Assembly: GCF_900162665.1 (NCBI RefSeq)
Contig: NZ_LT727811.1
Span: forward strand, 66,063-130,062
Reading direction: 5' to 3'
Source of the DNA: Oceanobacillus sojae
GTDB lineage: Bacteria > Bacillota > Bacilli > Bacillales > Amphibacillaceae
DNA length: 64,000 nucleotides
The notes beneath the pieces are model-generated. The model did not search any database, was not told where the DNA came from, and worked only from the letters and a program-made list of their open reading frames with translations. This document shows, piece by piece, positions 18,390 to 28,300 of the stretch. The position numbers were made by a program, and so were the translations under genes. Positions within the stretch are counted from its first letter, which is position 1, and the number at the start of each line of letters is the position of its first letter.

Positions 18390-19529
18390 TTATTTTGTCA
18401 GCATCCGTCCGATAACAAGGCGCTGAATTTCATTGGTACCCTCGTAAATTTGCGTAATCTTCGCATCACGCATGTAACGTTCCACTGGATAGTCTTTTGT
18501 ATATCCGTACCCGCCAAAAATTTGGACCGCTTCTACTGTAATGCGCATCGCCGCATCACCTGCGAATAATTTCGACATGGCAGATGCCTTTCCATATGGT
18601 TTTCCCGCTGATTCCAGCCAAGCAGCCTGGTAGGTTAACAGGCGGGCAGCTTCGATATCTGTTGCCATATCTGCCAGTTTGAAGGATATGCCTTGGTTGG
18701 CTGCAATCGGCTTTCCGAATTGCTCTCTCCCCTTCGCATAGGCTGCAGCTGCATCCAGTGCTCCCTGCGCAATCCCCAAAGCTTGTGCAGCAATGCCGTT
18801 TCTGCCTCCATCCAAGGTGGTCATTGCAATTTTAAAGCCGTCTCCTTCTTCCCCAAGTACATTTTCTGCAGATATTCTGCAATTCTCAAAAATTAGCTCT
18901 GTGGTTGGAGACGAACGAATGCCAAGCTTCTTTTCTTTTTTGCCGAATGTGAAGCCCTCTGTTCCTTTTTCAACGATAAACGCAGTAATCCCTTTATGCT
19001 TTTTGTCCGCATCTGTTTTTGCAAATACAATATAGAGATCGGCTACGCCGCCATTCGTGATCCATACCTTGCTGCCATTCAATATATAATCATTGCCGTC
19101 TTTTTTGGCTGTTGTTTTCATCGAAACTACATCACTGCCTGCCCCCGGCTCCGATAAGGCATAAGCTCCTAATGCTTCTCCAGTTGCAAGACGTTGTAAA
19201 AAGTTCTGCTTCTGTGCTTCATTTCCATATTTATAAATCGGCCAGCTCGCTAAAGATAAGTGAGCCGAAAGCGTCACTCCCGTAGAAGCACAGACCCGCG
19301 ACAGCTCCTCCACCGCAATACAATAGCTCACGTAATCCGAACCTATTCCACCATATTCCTCCGGCCAGGGAATCCCTGTTAATCCGAGCTCGGCCATCTG
19401 ATCGAAAATCTTCCTGTCAAACCGCTCTTCTTCATCTCTTTCTGCTGCTGTCGGTTCTACTTCATTTTCAGCAAAGTCTCTGACCATTTTCCGCAACATC
19501 TCTTGTTCTTCAGTTAATTGAAAATCCAT
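18390..19529 (-). CDS. Acyl-CoA dehydrogenase (second copy)
   Basis: 379-aa FAD enzyme introducing the 2,3 double bond into acyl-CoA and passing electrons to ETF. Typical motifs: [22 protein letters not shown], and IYEGTNEIQ, which holds the catalytic Glu. The start follows the stop of the paralogous gene by 4 nt, with AAGGGGAG upstream. The two dehydrogenases are clearly similar but not recent duplicates; with IcmF in the cluster one may act on short or branched chains. Confidence 0.95.
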   Translation of the reverse strand: MDFQLTEEQEMLRKMVRDFAENEVEPTAAERDEEERFDRKIFDQMAELGLTGIPWPEEYGGIGSDYVSYCIAVEELSRVCASTGVTLSAHLSLASWPIYKYGNEAQKQNFLQRLATGEALGAYALSEPGAGSDVVSMKTTAKKDGNDYILNGSKVWITNGGVADLYIVFAKTDADKKHKGITAFIVEKGTEGFTFGKKEKKLGIRSSPTTELIFENCRISAENVLGEEGDGFKIAMTTLDGGRNGIAAQALGIAQGALDAAAAYAKGREQFGKPIAANQGISFKLADMATDIEAARLLTYQAAWLESAGKPYGKASAMSKLFAGDAAMRITVEAVQIFGGYGYTKDYPVERYMRDAKITQIYEGTNEIQRLVIGRMLTK

Positions 19530-19533
19530 TTTT

Positions 19534-20673
19534 TCATCTCCCCTTCAACAGCTCTTTAGATATCACGATATGCTGTATTTCATTCGTTCCTTCATAAATT
19601 TCGGTTACCTTCGCATCACGAAACAGTCTTTCCACAGGATATTCCTTGGTATAGCCATATCCGCCATAAATCTGGACAGCTTCAATTGCATTTTGCATTG
19701 CTGCTTTGGTTGCTGTCAGCTTTGCCATCGATGTTTCTTTAATACAGGCCTGATTCATTTCAATCCGTTTTGCTGCTTGATAGGTTAATAGTTTTGCCGC
19801 TTCTACCTTCGTTGCCATCTCAGCCAGCTTAAAGGAAATCCCCTGGTTTACTGCAATCGGCTTGCCAAATTGCTCCCTTTCCTTTGCATAAGCAACGGAA
19901 TATTCTAATGCTGCCTCCGCAATACCCAGACCCTGGGCTGCAATACCAATTCTCCCGATATTTAAGTTAGCCATCGCTATTTTAAAGCCATGCCCTTCCT
20001 TGCCAAGCAGATTTTCTTTAGGAATCCGGCATTGCTCAAAGCTTAATTCAACTGTACTTGACCCCTTCAATCCCATTTTCTTTTCATTCTTTCCAATCAC
20101 CAGACCTGGACTGTCTCTTTCGACAATAAAAGCACTGATCCCGTCCTTATCATCACTTGTTCTGGCAAAAGTAATAAAGGTATCAGCATATTCTCCGTTC
20201 GTAATAAATACTTTTGAGCCGTTCAATACATACATATCATCTACCAGTTTGGCAGTTGTTTTTAAACCGCTTGCATCTGAACCGGAATTCGCCTCTGTTA
20301 AAGCAAAAGCGCCTAAATATTCTCCGGAAGCAAGCTTGGGAATATATTTCTTTTTCTGCTCCTCTGTTCCAAAGTAAAGAATCGGATTAGTACCGACAGA
20401 GGTGTGTACAGACAAAATAACGCCAATCGTTGCACTGACCTTTGACAGCTCGTGAATCACCCGGATATAGGAGCTGAAGTCCATCCCGGCCCCTCCGTAC
20501 TCTTCCGGTATGGGGATACCCATTAAGCCAAGCTCTCCCATCTTTGCAATAATTTCTTTCGGAAAACGGTCTTCCTCCTCCATTCGCCCGACTTCCTTGG
20601 TAATCTCATCGCGGGCAAAGTCTTGAACCATTTTGACTAACATTTTTTGTTCTTCTGTTTGTGTAATAATCAA
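19534..20673 (-). CDS. acdA: Acyl-CoA dehydrogenase (first copy, AcdA-like)
   Basis: 379 aa, same family: [31 protein letters not shown], and IYEGTNEIQ with the catalytic Glu. I use the TTG start at 20673 (GGAAGGGG eight nt upstream); the frame opens 8 codons earlier without a better site. In B. subtilis acdA lies beside the fadF homologue and rpoE, the same neighbourhood as here. An inverted-repeat element separates it from the hydroxyacyl-CoA dehydrogenase gene. Confidence 0.94.
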   Translation of the reverse strand: MIITQTEEQKMLVKMVQDFARDEITKEVGRMEEEDRFPKEIIAKMGELGLMGIPIPEEYGGAGMDFSSYIRVIHELSKVSATIGVILSVHTSVGTNPILYFGTEEQKKKYIPKLASGEYLGAFALTEANSGSDASGLKTTAKLVDDMYVLNGSKVFITNGEYADTFITFARTSDDKDGISAFIVERDSPGLVIGKNEKKMGLKGSSTVELSFEQCRIPKENLLGKEGHGFKIAMANLNIGRIGIAAQGLGIAEAALEYSVAYAKEREQFGKPIAVNQGISFKLAEMATKVEAAKLLTYQAAKRIEMNQACIKETSMAKLTATKAAMQNAIEAVQIYGGYGYTKEYPVERLFRDAKVTEIYEGTNEIQHIVISKELLKGR

Positions 20674-20702
20674 TATGCATACCCCTTCCACTATCAATAC
20701 AC

Positions 20703-20832
20703 GTTTAAAAATTTTCCAACGCTTTCCAATGGGTCAAATAACTCCAGCAACCTTGTCAGGTTTCATGCGACCGCTGCGGAAAAACACGGCAACTAAAGAA
20801 TTTCCCGCGTACCTTTTGGAAACTTTTTAAAC
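20703..20832. repeat. MITE-like element with 17-bp terminal inverted repeats inside the operon
   Basis: GTTTAAAAATTTTCCAA (20703-20719) and TTGGAAACTTTTTAAAC (20816-20832) are inverted repeats with one mismatch in 17. The 130-bp element fills the gap between hbd and acdA and carries CGCTTTCC and GCGGAAAAACACGG blocks related to the 13.9-kb element. In RNA the ends could form one long stem, with effects on termination or mRNA stability. Confidence 0.75.
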
Positions 20833-20840
20833 TATTTCTT

Positions 20841-21698
20841 TTAGTCACTATATGTGTAAAAGCCTCTGCCTGCCTTCTTGCCAAGTCTTCCTGCCTGCAC
20901 ATACTGTCTCAGGAGCGGGCATGGGCGGTATTTACTGTCTCCGAAACCTTCATGAAGAATTTCCATAATAGATAAGCATGTATCCAGACCAATGAAGTCT
21001 GCCAGCTGCAACGGCCCCATCGGATGATTCATCCCCAGCTTCATTACCTGATCCACATCTTCTATGCTGGCAATCCCTTCAAAGACGGTATAAACTGCTT
21101 CGTTAATCATCGGCATCAGGATGCGATTGGAAACAAAGCCCGGAAAATCTTTTACTTCCACATCCTGTTTACCTAAAGCCTCCGTCAATTCTTTCACTGT
21201 CTGGTAAGTCGCTTCACTCGTTTCCAGTCCCCGAATAATTTCAACCAGCTTCATAACAGGAACGGGGTTCATAAAATGCATGCCGATAAATTGCGCTGCC
21301 CTGTCAGTAACAGCTGCAATTTCCGTAATCGACAGAGAGGATGTATTAGTTGCAAAAATAGTGTGCTTCGGTGCCAGCTCATCCAGTCTGCGGAATACAT
21401 CTTTTTTTACTTCCATTTTTTCAATAACTGCTTCAATAATAAAATCAGCTGTGATTGGATCTACATCCAGATCAACAACAAGCTGCAGACGATTCAGTGC
21501 CTCTTCTTTTGTATCCGCTTCCATTTTTCCTTTAGCAGTATCCTTGTCGAATATTTTTTCAATATACTGCTTGCCTCGTTTTAACGCCTCAATATCTGCG
21601 TCATACATTTTCACCTGATAGCCGGAACGGGCAAAAACGAGTGCAATTCCTGCACCCATTTGCCCTGCTCCGATTACCATTACTTCTTTTACAGTCAC
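20841..21698 (-). CDS. hbd: 3-hydroxybutyryl/3-hydroxyacyl-CoA dehydrogenase
   Basis: 285-aa NAD(P)-dependent enzyme oxidising 3-hydroxyacyl-CoA. Rossmann motif VIGAGQMGAGIALVFA at the N-terminus, then FATNTSSLSITEIA, GMHFMNPVPVMKLVEII with the catalytic His, and PGFVSNRILMP. I choose the GTG at 21698, nine nt after AAGGAG; the ATG eight codons upstream lies before that ribosome site. Second or third step of the beta-oxidation-like pathway encoded here. Confidence 0.94.
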   Translation of the reverse strand: MTVKEVMVIGAGQMGAGIALVFARSGYQVKMYDADIEALKRGKQYIEKIFDKDTAKGKMEADTKEEALNRLQLVVDLDVDPITADFIIEAVIEKMEVKKDVFRRLDELAPKHTIFATNTSSLSITEIAAVTDRAAQFIGMHFMNPVPVMKLVEIIRGLETSEATYQTVKELTEALGKQDVEVKDFPGFVSNRILMPMINEAVYTVFEGIASIEDVDQVMKLGMNHPMGPLQLADFIGLDTCLSIMEILHEGFGDSKYRPCPLLRQYVQAGRLGKKAGRGFYTYSD

Positions 21699-21753
21699 GA
21701 TAACACGCTCCTTTTTGAACATCCTATTTTAGAGATTGTTTAAACGCACATGA

Positions 21754-22941
21754 TTAATTTGCCGGTACTTCAATTAAAACAGCATCTCCCTGGCCGCCGC
21801 CACTGCAGATTGCCGCGATGCCTTTTCCGCCGCCGCGCCGTTTTAACTCATGAATTAATGTTAAAATAATCCGATTACCACTTGCGCCAATTGGATGTCC
21901 CAGTGCAACTGCTCCTCCATTGACATTTATTTTCTCCTCATCAATATCTGCAATTTGACCGCTTGCCAGTGCCACAACTGCAAATGCTTCATTGATTTCG
22001 TAGAGATCGATTTCTTCCTTGGAGACACCTGTTTTTTCTAACAGACGATTAATGACTAAGCCTGGCGTCTGTGGAAAGTTTTTTGCTTCCACTGCTACTT
22101 CTGCATGGCCTAAAATCGTTGCCAATGGTGTTTTATTTAATTCCCTTGCTTTTTCATCTGACATTACCACAACAGCACTGGCTCCATCATTCACACCAGG
22201 AGCATTTCCAGCTGTAATTGTGCCGTCCTTATCAAAGGCCGGTCTTAATGCAGCCAGCTTTTCCACAGTTGTTCCTTTTCTTGGTGTTTCGTCTTCACTG
22301 ACAACAACCGGATCTCCTTTACGAACCGGGATTTCTACAGGAACAATCTCATCTGCAAACTTTCCAGATTCAATTGCATCCACTGCCAGCTGCTGGCTCC
22401 GGGCAGCCCATTCATCCTGGCGTTCGCGTGTCACTTCAAAGGCTGCTGCTGTATCATTGCCATAGCTTCCCATATGGTTTCCTGTAAAAGTGCAGGTAAG
22501 ACCGTCATGAATCATTAGGTCCTTTACCGATTTATCCCCCATGCGGTTTCCCCATCTGGCATCAGGTAAGAAATATGGTGCATTGCTCATGCTTTCCATT
22601 CCGCCGGCCACGATGATATCCTCTTCGCCTAACCGGATTAATTGGTCTGCCAATGTAACACTGCGCAGCCCGGAAGCGCAGACCTTATTAATTGTTTCTG
22701 TTTTTACTTCCCATGGAATACCAGCTTCCACGGCAGCCTGCCTGGATGGGATTTGTCCCTGTCCGCCCTGCAGAACCGTTCCCATAATCACTTCATCTAC
22801 ATCTGCACCATCAAGTTCAGCTCTTTCTAATGCTGCTTTAATTGCTGCTGCTCCCAAATTTACTGCTGTTAACGGTGTTAATACTCCCCCAAATTTGCCA
22901 AAAGGGGTGCGTGCCCCCGAAACAATAACCGATTTCCTCAT
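21754..22941 (-). CDS. thl: Acetyl-CoA acetyltransferase (thiolase)
   Basis: 395 aa. The acyl-accepting Cys lies in INKVCASGLRSV (about residue 88); the catalytic His is in NVNGGAVALGHPIGASG and the second Cys in AAICSGGGQGDA. AAAGGGAGGC precedes the ATG. It either cleaves 3-ketoacyl-CoA or condenses acetyl-CoA; in this cluster the degradative direction is more likely. A GAACGA/TCGTTC palindrome stands just upstream. Confidence 0.95.
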   Translation of the reverse strand: MRKSVIVSGARTPFGKFGGVLTPLTAVNLGAAAIKAALERAELDGADVDEVIMGTVLQGGQGQIPSRQAAVEAGIPWEVKTETINKVCASGLRSVTLADQLIRLGEEDIIVAGGMESMSNAPYFLPDARWGNRMGDKSVKDLMIHDGLTCTFTGNHMGSYGNDTAAAFEVTRERQDEWAARSQQLAVDAIESGKFADEIVPVEIPVRKGDPVVVSEDETPRKGTTVEKLAALRPAFDKDGTITAGNAPGVNDGASAVVVMSDEKARELNKTPLATILGHAEVAVEAKNFPQTPGLVINRLLEKTGVSKEEIDLYEINEAFAVVALASGQIADIDEEKINVNGGAVALGHPIGASGNRIILTLIHELKRRGGGKGIAAICSGGGQGDAVLIEVPAN

Positions 22942-22966
22942 AATATATAGCCTCCCTTTATAGTTC

Positions 22967-22982
22967 GAACGAACGCTCGTTC
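22967..22982. promoter_or_regulatory. Candidate TetR-type operator before thl
   Basis: GAACGA-ACGC-TCGTTC: perfect 6-bp arms with a 4-bp centre, flanked by further TTCGAA and TTCAAT symmetry. It lies 25 nt before the thiolase start. A -35/-10-like pair around it would put the start inside the ribosome site, so the promoter it might control is unclear. Confidence 0.5.
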
Positions 22983-22998
22983 AATGAACAGTAGAAAG

Positions 22999-23026
22999 TA
23001 TAGAGAGGACACCCGCCCTCTCTATA
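22999..23026 (-). other. Intergenic hairpin between fadF and thl
   Basis: TATAGAGAGG and CCTCTCTATA form a perfect 10-bp stem with an 8-nt loop just after the fadF-like stop codon. There is no T run, so it is more likely an RNA-stability or processing hairpin than a terminator. Confidence 0.55.
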
Positions 23027-23029
23027 CCC

Positions 23030-25138
23030 TTATGCTGTTTTTTCTTCATTTTGTTCAAAAACAGACAGTGCCAGAATCTCAGCAACATCCATGGTACCAA
23101 TATCCTCTTCTACTTCTTTTGCTTTTGTGCCATCACTCAGCATTGTTAAACAATATGGACATGCACTGGAAATCATTGACGGCTGTACTTGTAATGCCTG
23201 CTCTGTACGTGCAACGTTAATCCGGTTTCCAGTCGTTTCTTCTGTCCACATTAAGCCGCCGCCTGCGCCACAGCACATCCCATTTTCACGGCTGCGATTC
23301 ATTTCCACCAGCTCCAGACCTGGTATAGCCTTCAATATTTCCCGCGGTGGATCGTAAACGCCGTTATACCTTCCTAAATAGCAGGAATCATGATAGGTTA
23401 ATCTTTCATTTATTGCTTTTTGCGGTTTCAATTTTCCTGACATAATCAAGTCGTAAAGCAGCTGTGTATGATGATATACCTCTGCTTCAAACCCAAAGTC
23501 AGGATATTCATTCTTAAATATATTGTACGCGTGCGGGTCTATCGTGACAATTTTCGTGACGTCATTCTTTGTAAATTGCTTGATATTTTTCTCCGCAATT
23601 TCCTGGAATAAAAACTCATTTCCAATCCGTCTTGCAGTATCGCCGGAGTTTGCTTCTGTATTTCCTAATATAGCAAAGCTGACGCCGGCCTGGTTCATTA
23701 ATTTCGCAAAGCTGAGTGCAATCTTCTGGCTGCGGCTGTCAAAGGATCCCATCGAGCTGACCCAGAATAAATACTCGAATGATTTATCTTCCTTCTTCAA
23801 TTCCTTCACCGTCGGAATATAGACGGATTCATCTTCATCACGCCATTTAATCCGGTCCTTCTTGGATAATCCCCAAGGGTTGCCCTGACGTTCAATATTC
23901 ATGACAGCACGCTGAATATCCGAATCCATTTTCCCTTCTGTCATGACTAAATAACGGCGCATATCAATAATCGTACCAACGTGCTCATTGTTTACAGGGC
24001 AGGCATCCTCACAGTTTCGGCAGGTCGTACATCCAGACAGCTCCTCTTCTGTGATTACATCACCGATCAAGCTCATACTTTGTACTGATGCAGCAGCTTC
24101 CTTGCTTGCAGAAGCCTGATTGCCGGCAGTTCCTGAAAAGGCATAGGAAGGGACCCATGCTGATTTGCCGGTAACCGCTGCTCCTTTTTCTGTTAAATGA
24201 TCACGAACTTTAATCATAATATCCATCGGAGAAAGCATTTTTCCAGTTCCGGAAGCCGGACATACATCGGTACAGCGGCCACATTCCACACAGGCATAAA
24301 AATCTATCATTTGATGCTGCTTGAAATCTTCTACCTTTCCGACTCCGAATGCTATCTCTTCTTCGCTTTCTTCATCCATATCCTCTAAATCAAAATCCAG
24401 CTTTTCTAATTTTCCGGGTACCTGTTTACTCAGGAATACATTGATTGGCGCAGCAATTAAGTGTGCATGCTTGGACTGCGGTACATACACTAAGAATGTA
24501 AGTATGGTTAACGTATGTATCCACCAGGCGATATAGAATAAGACCATTGCGGTATTTGCTGACATCCATCCGAATAATCCGGCAAAAACACTGGCAATCG
24601 GCTCCATCCACGTTAATTCATGTCCTTGCCAAATCATCGCCATGCCGTTTCCAAATAAAACAGAAACCATCAATGTACCGATAAAAATAAGGACAAGTCC
24701 AGCTTTAAATCCTCTTTTCAAACGGACAAGCTTCTCCATATAACGACGGTAAAATGCCCATGCAACTGCAACTAAAATCATCAGCGTCACGAGCTCCTGG
24801 AAAAAGACAAATCCCGGGTAGAGCGCGCCGAACGGCAAATGATTTCCCGGTGAGAGTCCTTTGATAAACATATCAATCGCTCCGAATTGTACCAGGATAA
24901 AGCCGTAAAACATCATAACGTGAATCGTACCGGATTTTTTATCCTTTAACAGCTTCGACTGCCCGAATACGTTTTTTATAATGCGCTGGATTCTCAGCTT
25001 TATCTCGCCATCAAACTCTGACTTTTTTCCAAGTCTGATATATGCAACCCGTGTTGCGATAACTTTAACAAATAAAAATAGCGCATAGCCGGTCACAGCT
25101 AAAAAAGCTATCCAATTAATCATCAGAAATGTATCCAA
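23030..25138 (-). CDS. fadF: Membrane-anchored (Fe-S)-binding oxidoreductase, FadF-like
   Basis: 702 aa. The N-terminal third has about six hydrophobic helices (nitrate reductase gamma-like). It is followed by two ferredoxin-type cysteine clusters (CVECGRCTDVCP near residue 280, CTTCRNCEDACP near 375) and a C-terminal heterodisulfide-reductase-like part with two CCG-type motifs (YHDSCYLGRYNG, MCCGAGGGLMW). Such proteins likely carry electrons from acyl-CoA dehydrogenase/ETF to quinone. TTG start after GAGGGGG. First gene of the acyl-CoA operon; promoter, FadR-like box and cre lie upstream. Confidence 0.92.
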   Translation of the reverse strand: MDTFLMINWIAFLAVTGYALFLFVKVIATRVAYIRLGKKSEFDGEIKLRIQRIIKNVFGQSKLLKDKKSGTIHVMMFYGFILVQFGAIDMFIKGLSPGNHLPFGALYPGFVFFQELVTLMILVAVAWAFYRRYMEKLVRLKRGFKAGLVLIFIGTLMVSVLFGNGMAMIWQGHELTWMEPIASVFAGLFGWMSANTAMVLFYIAWWIHTLTILTFLVYVPQSKHAHLIAAPINVFLSKQVPGKLEKLDFDLEDMDEESEEEIAFGVGKVEDFKQHQMIDFYACVECGRCTDVCPASGTGKMLSPMDIMIKVRDHLTEKGAAVTGKSAWVPSYAFSGTAGNQASASKEAAASVQSMSLIGDVITEEELSGCTTCRNCEDACPVNNEHVGTIIDMRRYLVMTEGKMDSDIQRAVMNIERQGNPWGLSKKDRIKWRDEDESVYIPTVKELKKEDKSFEYLFWVSSMGSFDSRSQKIALSFAKLMNQAGVSFAILGNTEANSGDTARRIGNEFLFQEIAEKNIKQFTKNDVTKIVTIDPHAYNIFKNEYPDFGFEAEVYHHTQLLYDLIMSGKLKPQKAINERLTYHDSCYLGRYNGVYDPPREILKAIPGLELVEMNRSRENGMCCGAGGGLMWTEETTGNRINVARTEQALQVQPSMISSACPYCLTMLSDGTKAKEVEEDIGTMDVAEILALSVFEQNEEKTA

Positions 25139-25172
25139 TATGATTTCCCCCTCTTTCTATTATAATACAAAT

Positions 25173-25186
25173 TGTTAGCGTTTTCA
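25173..25186 (-). promoter_or_regulatory. CcpA cre site
   Basis: Minus strand TGAAAACGCTAACA matches the consensus TGWAARCGYTWNCW at every position. It lies between the promoter and the fadF-like gene, where CcpA would block elongation when glucose is available. Confidence 0.75.
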
Positions 25187-25214
25187 TATTTTAATAAAAA
25201 ATAATTCTATCTCT

Positions 25215-25244
25215 ACTTTAAAACATGAATGAACATTCAGTCAA
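25215..25244 (-). promoter_or_regulatory. Promoter of acyl-CoA operon with overlapping FadR-like box
   Basis: Minus strand: -35 TTGACT (25244-25239), 18-bp spacer, -10 TAAAGT (25220-25215). The palindrome TGAATG-AA-CATTCA (25226-25239) lies in the spacer and touches the -35; with flanks it is TGAATGAACATTCAGTCA, close to the B. subtilis FadR box TGAATGANTANTCATTCA. A bound repressor would exclude polymerase. Confidence 0.75.
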
Positions 25245-25334
25245 CCTGTTTGGAGAAATAATAATATTTTTTAGATTTGGATTTTCCATCAGTAACAGCT
25301 TCTAACAGAATTTTTTATCTACATCAAATTTAAC

Positions 25335-25379
25335 ACAAAAAAAGAATCTTAAACAAATTAGCATGACTGTAAGATTCTT
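25335..25379 (-). terminator. Terminator of the 82-residue hypothetical gene
   Basis: A perfect 10-bp stem (25370-25379 with 25342-25351) is followed on the minus strand by TTTTTTT. Confidence 0.88.
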
Positions 25380-25457
25380 GAGAAATTTTATTCTCATTTT
25401 TTAAATCCTATCTTCAACTCTTTTATATCCTTCCATTTTATCTTCTTTCCCCATAAA

Positions 25458-25706
25458 CTAATCCTCTTCCACACCTAAATCATCTGAACTCAATTTTGAG
25501 TTTAAAGAGTCAAAATCAATTTCAATTCCTTCGTCGTTTAAACTTTCCACCATATCTTCGAAAGATAATGATTCATTTGGGTTATTGTCCAAACGCGCAA
25601 TTGCGTCCATTTCTACCAGTTGATCAAAACGTTCTTTATATTTCAGCAGTTCTTTGTAATGCTCCGTTTCAGCCAATACTACAGCTGCGTCTTTTTTCTT
25701 CTTCAT
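25458..25706 (-). CDS. Hypothetical small acidic protein
   Basis: I do not recognise the family. About 82 aa from the ATG at 25706, preceded by AAAGGGAG; the frame is open seven codons further. It begins with KKKKD, then a helical charged stretch and an acidic C-terminus (SFEDMVESLNDEGIEIDFDSL). The composition recalls antitoxin-like or adaptor proteins, but no toxin partner is adjacent. It has its own terminator and lies between argS and the acyl-CoA operon. Confidence 0.6.
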   Translation of the reverse strand: MKKKKDAAVVLAETEHYKELLKYKERFDQLVEMDAIARLDNNPNESLSFEDMVESLNDEGIEIDFDSLNSKLSSDDLGVEED

Positions 25707-25760
25707 ACCTATCACACTCCCTTTCACAACATCTTTTTATTGTACTCAAAATAAAATCTA

Positions 25761-25797
25761 TAAAAAACCCGCAGAAAAATTAACTCTCTCTGCAGGC
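25761..25797 (-). terminator. Terminator of argS
   Basis: Minus strand CCTGCAGA pairs with TCTGCGGG (one mismatch) and is followed by TTTTTTAT, directly after the argS stop codon. Confidence 0.8.
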
Positions 25798-25816
25798 TCT
25801 TAATATCATCTTCCAT

Positions 25817-27487
25817 TTACATTTTTTCCGGCGCAGCTACTCCCAAAATCCCTAATCCATTCGCCAGGGTTTGACGGACAGCTTTCATTAAAGCAATGCG
25901 TGCGCCCGTACGCTCGGGATTATCTGCATCCAATACTTTTTCTGCATTATAGAAGCTATGCAGCGTTGATGCCAGATCAAATACATATTGCGTTACTTTA
26001 TGCGGCGTTTGTTTGTCTGCTGCATCGGCAATCACTTGCGGCAGTTCTCCTACTTTTTTAAGCAGATCCAGTTCCTTTTCCGCTGTTAATAGGGAGGCAT
26101 CAAATGCTTCCTCTGTTGCAAAGCCTTTATTTTTTGCCTGTTCAAGCATTGTACAGATACGTGCATGTGCATATTGAACATAGTAAACCGGGTTGTCATT
26201 GGATTGTGATTTGGCAAGATCCATGTCAAAATCCAATTGTGAATCATTCGAGCGAGCAACGAAATAATAACGTACTGCATCAATTCCTACTTCATCCATC
26301 AGTTCTCTTAATGATACAGCTTTACCTGTACGCTTACTCATTTTAACCTTTTCGCCGCCTTCAAACAGATTTACCATTTGAATAATTTTCACGGAGAATT
26401 TATCGACTGGATACCCTAAAGCCTCAAGAGCTGCACGCATTCTTGGTATATAACCATGATGATCTGCACCCCATACGTTAATAATCTGGTCAAAGCCGCG
26501 GTCTAATTTATTTTTATGATAAGCAATATCCGGAGTTAAATAGGTGTAAGCTCCATCCTGCTTGATAAGTACGCGGTCTTTATCATCACCGAAGGCTGTC
26601 GTCTTAAACCATAATGCACCATCTTTTTCATACGTATAGCCGCCGTCTTCCAGTACTTTTAAAGCATCATCAATCTGATCGTCCTTAAAAAGAGATCGCT
26701 CGGAGAACCAGCTGTCAAATTCCACACGGAAGTCCTTTAAATCATTTTCAATGTTACGTAAGGAAGCTTTAAGGCCATATTCTTTAAAATAATCCAGACG
26801 TTCTTCATGTGATTTCTCCGCCCAGGTATTTCCTTCTTCTTTCACAAGCGTTTTCGCAATATCAATGATTGCCTGTCCATGATAGCCGTCTTCCGGCATA
26901 TCGACTGACTGTCCTAATTCCTGAAAATAACGGGCTTCTACTGATAAACCTAAATTATTAATCTGGTTTCCTGCATCATTTATATAATATTCTCTCTCTA
27001 CCTCATAGCCGGCAGCTGCAAAGAGATTACACAAAACATCGCCAAACGCCGCATTTCGTGCATGGCCTAAATGGAGATCTCCAGTCGGATTAACGGATAC
27101 AAATTCGACTTGTACCTTCTCGCCATTGCCGTCTTTTGAAGTTCCGTAAGCATCTCCAGCCTCAAGCACCGTTTCAATCACTTCACCTAAGAAATTCTGC
27201 TTCATATAGAAATTAATAAATCCAGGTCCGGCAATATCTACTTTTTCAACGGATGCTTTCTGCTTATCTAATTTAGCTACAATATCGTCTGCAATTTGGC
27301 GCGGTGCTTTTTTAGCAATCCGGGCCAGCTGCATCGCAATATTAGCGGCAAAATCGCCATGTGCTTTATCTTTTGGTTTTTCCAGAATAATATCGGGAAT
27401 AGTATCCTCTGTTGCAAGCTCTGCAGCAATAACGGCTGTATGAATTTGCTCCTTTAATGTTTCTTCTGCTTGTGCTAATACGTTCAT
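25817..27487 (-). CDS. argS: Arginyl-tRNA synthetase
   Basis: Class I synthetase, 556 aa, charging tRNA-Arg. The N-terminal Add1 domain is followed by the HIGH-like motif [15 protein letters not shown] (about residue 133) and [15 protein letters not shown] as KMSKS-like loop (about residue 370); the C-terminal anticodon-binding domain ends with [18 protein letters not shown] precedes the ATG. The neighbouring ywiB gene is conserved in Bacillus. Confidence 0.98.
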   Translation of the reverse strand: MNVLAQAEETLKEQIHTAVIAAELATEDTIPDIILEKPKDKAHGDFAANIAMQLARIAKKAPRQIADDIVAKLDKQKASVEKVDIAGPGFINFYMKQNFLGEVIETVLEAGDAYGTSKDGNGEKVQVEFVSVNPTGDLHLGHARNAAFGDVLCNLFAAAGYEVEREYYINDAGNQINNLGLSVEARYFQELGQSVDMPEDGYHGQAIIDIAKTLVKEEGNTWAEKSHEERLDYFKEYGLKASLRNIENDLKDFRVEFDSWFSERSLFKDDQIDDALKVLEDGGYTYEKDGALWFKTTAFGDDKDRVLIKQDGAYTYLTPDIAYHKNKLDRGFDQIINVWGADHHGYIPRMRAALEALGYPVDKFSVKIIQMVNLFEGGEKVKMSKRTGKAVSLRELMDEVGIDAVRYYFVARSNDSQLDFDMDLAKSQSNDNPVYYVQYAHARICTMLEQAKNKGFATEEAFDASLLTAEKELDLLKKVGELPQVIADAADKQTPHKVTQYVFDLASTLHSFYNAEKVLDADNPERTGARIALMKAVRQTLANGLGILGVAAPEKM

Positions 27488-27508
27488 TTCCTATTTCCTC
27501 CTTGTTTC

Positions 27509-27663
27509 GATCCCCGCAGGCAGTTTAAGGAACATCCCAATATAGGTGGATTGTTCTTATGCCAGAAAGGGATACCACTTACGTTCTGCCACGCAATCGC
27601 CACTTTACTTTTGGCAATTTCTCCCCTGCTTACCCTTTTTGCTCTTCTTGAAGGCGGGGGATC
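27509..27663. repeat. Inverted-repeat-bounded spacer between argS and ywiB
   Basis: GATCCCCGC (27509-27517) and GCGGGGGATC (27653-27662) are inverted repeats with one extra G, enclosing about 135 bp without a gene. It could be a long RNA stem in an argS leader or a small decayed element. Confidence 0.4.
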
Positions 27664-27668
27664 CTTGC

Positions 27669-28100
27669 TTATTTAATTGAAAATTGCAGCTTGAGCTGAT
27701 GCTTACGTTCTATTTGGCCATTCAGCTTCATTGTATAATTCATTTCAAGCATTCGCGGCATTGTATCCTCTGTAAATGTGATGGATTCCACAAAAGTTTC
27801 CATATGAATATTGCCATGCATATGCTGATAAATGTTTTCTGTTTTCTGACCTAACTGAAATTGCTGATTCATTTGGATAGCTCCTGTACGCTTAATAGAA
27901 ACACGCTCCGGCCGAATCATAATCATATTCTGGATGGTTCCGGCTTCTTCAATGACTTCCTTGTATCTAAGCACATCAATGTCGCCTTTTTTTGTCCATT
28001 CTCCAGTAAAAGTCTGCTCCTGTGTTTCCTGATCGCCTGAATCCAAATCAAAAATCATTGTCTCCAGCGTAATATAGACATGTTCGGAATTTTGTTGCAT
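27669..28100 (-). CDS. ywiB: DUF1934 beta-barrel protein YwiB
   Basis: About 143 aa of the DUF1934/YwiB family, small lipocalin-like beta-barrels of unknown function usually next to argS. Alternating beta-strand pattern throughout (VYITLETMIFDLDSG, RVSIKRTGAIQMNQQF, LEMNYTMKLNG). The ATG at 28100 has AGAAGGAG five nt upstream, better than the ATG six codons earlier. Confidence 0.9.
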   Translation of the reverse strand: MQQNSEHVYITLETMIFDLDSGDQETQEQTFTGEWTKKGDIDVLRYKEVIEEAGTIQNMIMIRPERVSIKRTGAIQMNQQFQLGQKTENIYQHMHGNIHMETFVESITFTEDTMPRMLEMNYTMKLNGQIERKHQLKLQFSIK

Positions 28101-28300
28101 AGGTACTCCTTCTATCATTTTCTTAATTTAATGTATTTGTATATTATATCTGTAAAACACCATGATAAGCAATACTCTTGCTGATGGAAAACTTTTGAGG
28201 TTTATAAAATCGTTTATTTTTCCATAATGATATAGAGAGGATATACAAACTCCAGTATCACCATTTTAGAAATGACATATTATTTTGGAGACGATGAAGG

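Noticed and set aside
22957-22984. Promoter TTGAAC-16-TATAAA directly before thl
   Set aside because: Transcription would start inside or after the ribosome-binding site, so it cannot drive normal translation of thl.
27488-27668. T-box leader for argS
   Set aside because: No AGGGTGGNACCGCG-like T-box sequence on the minus strand.
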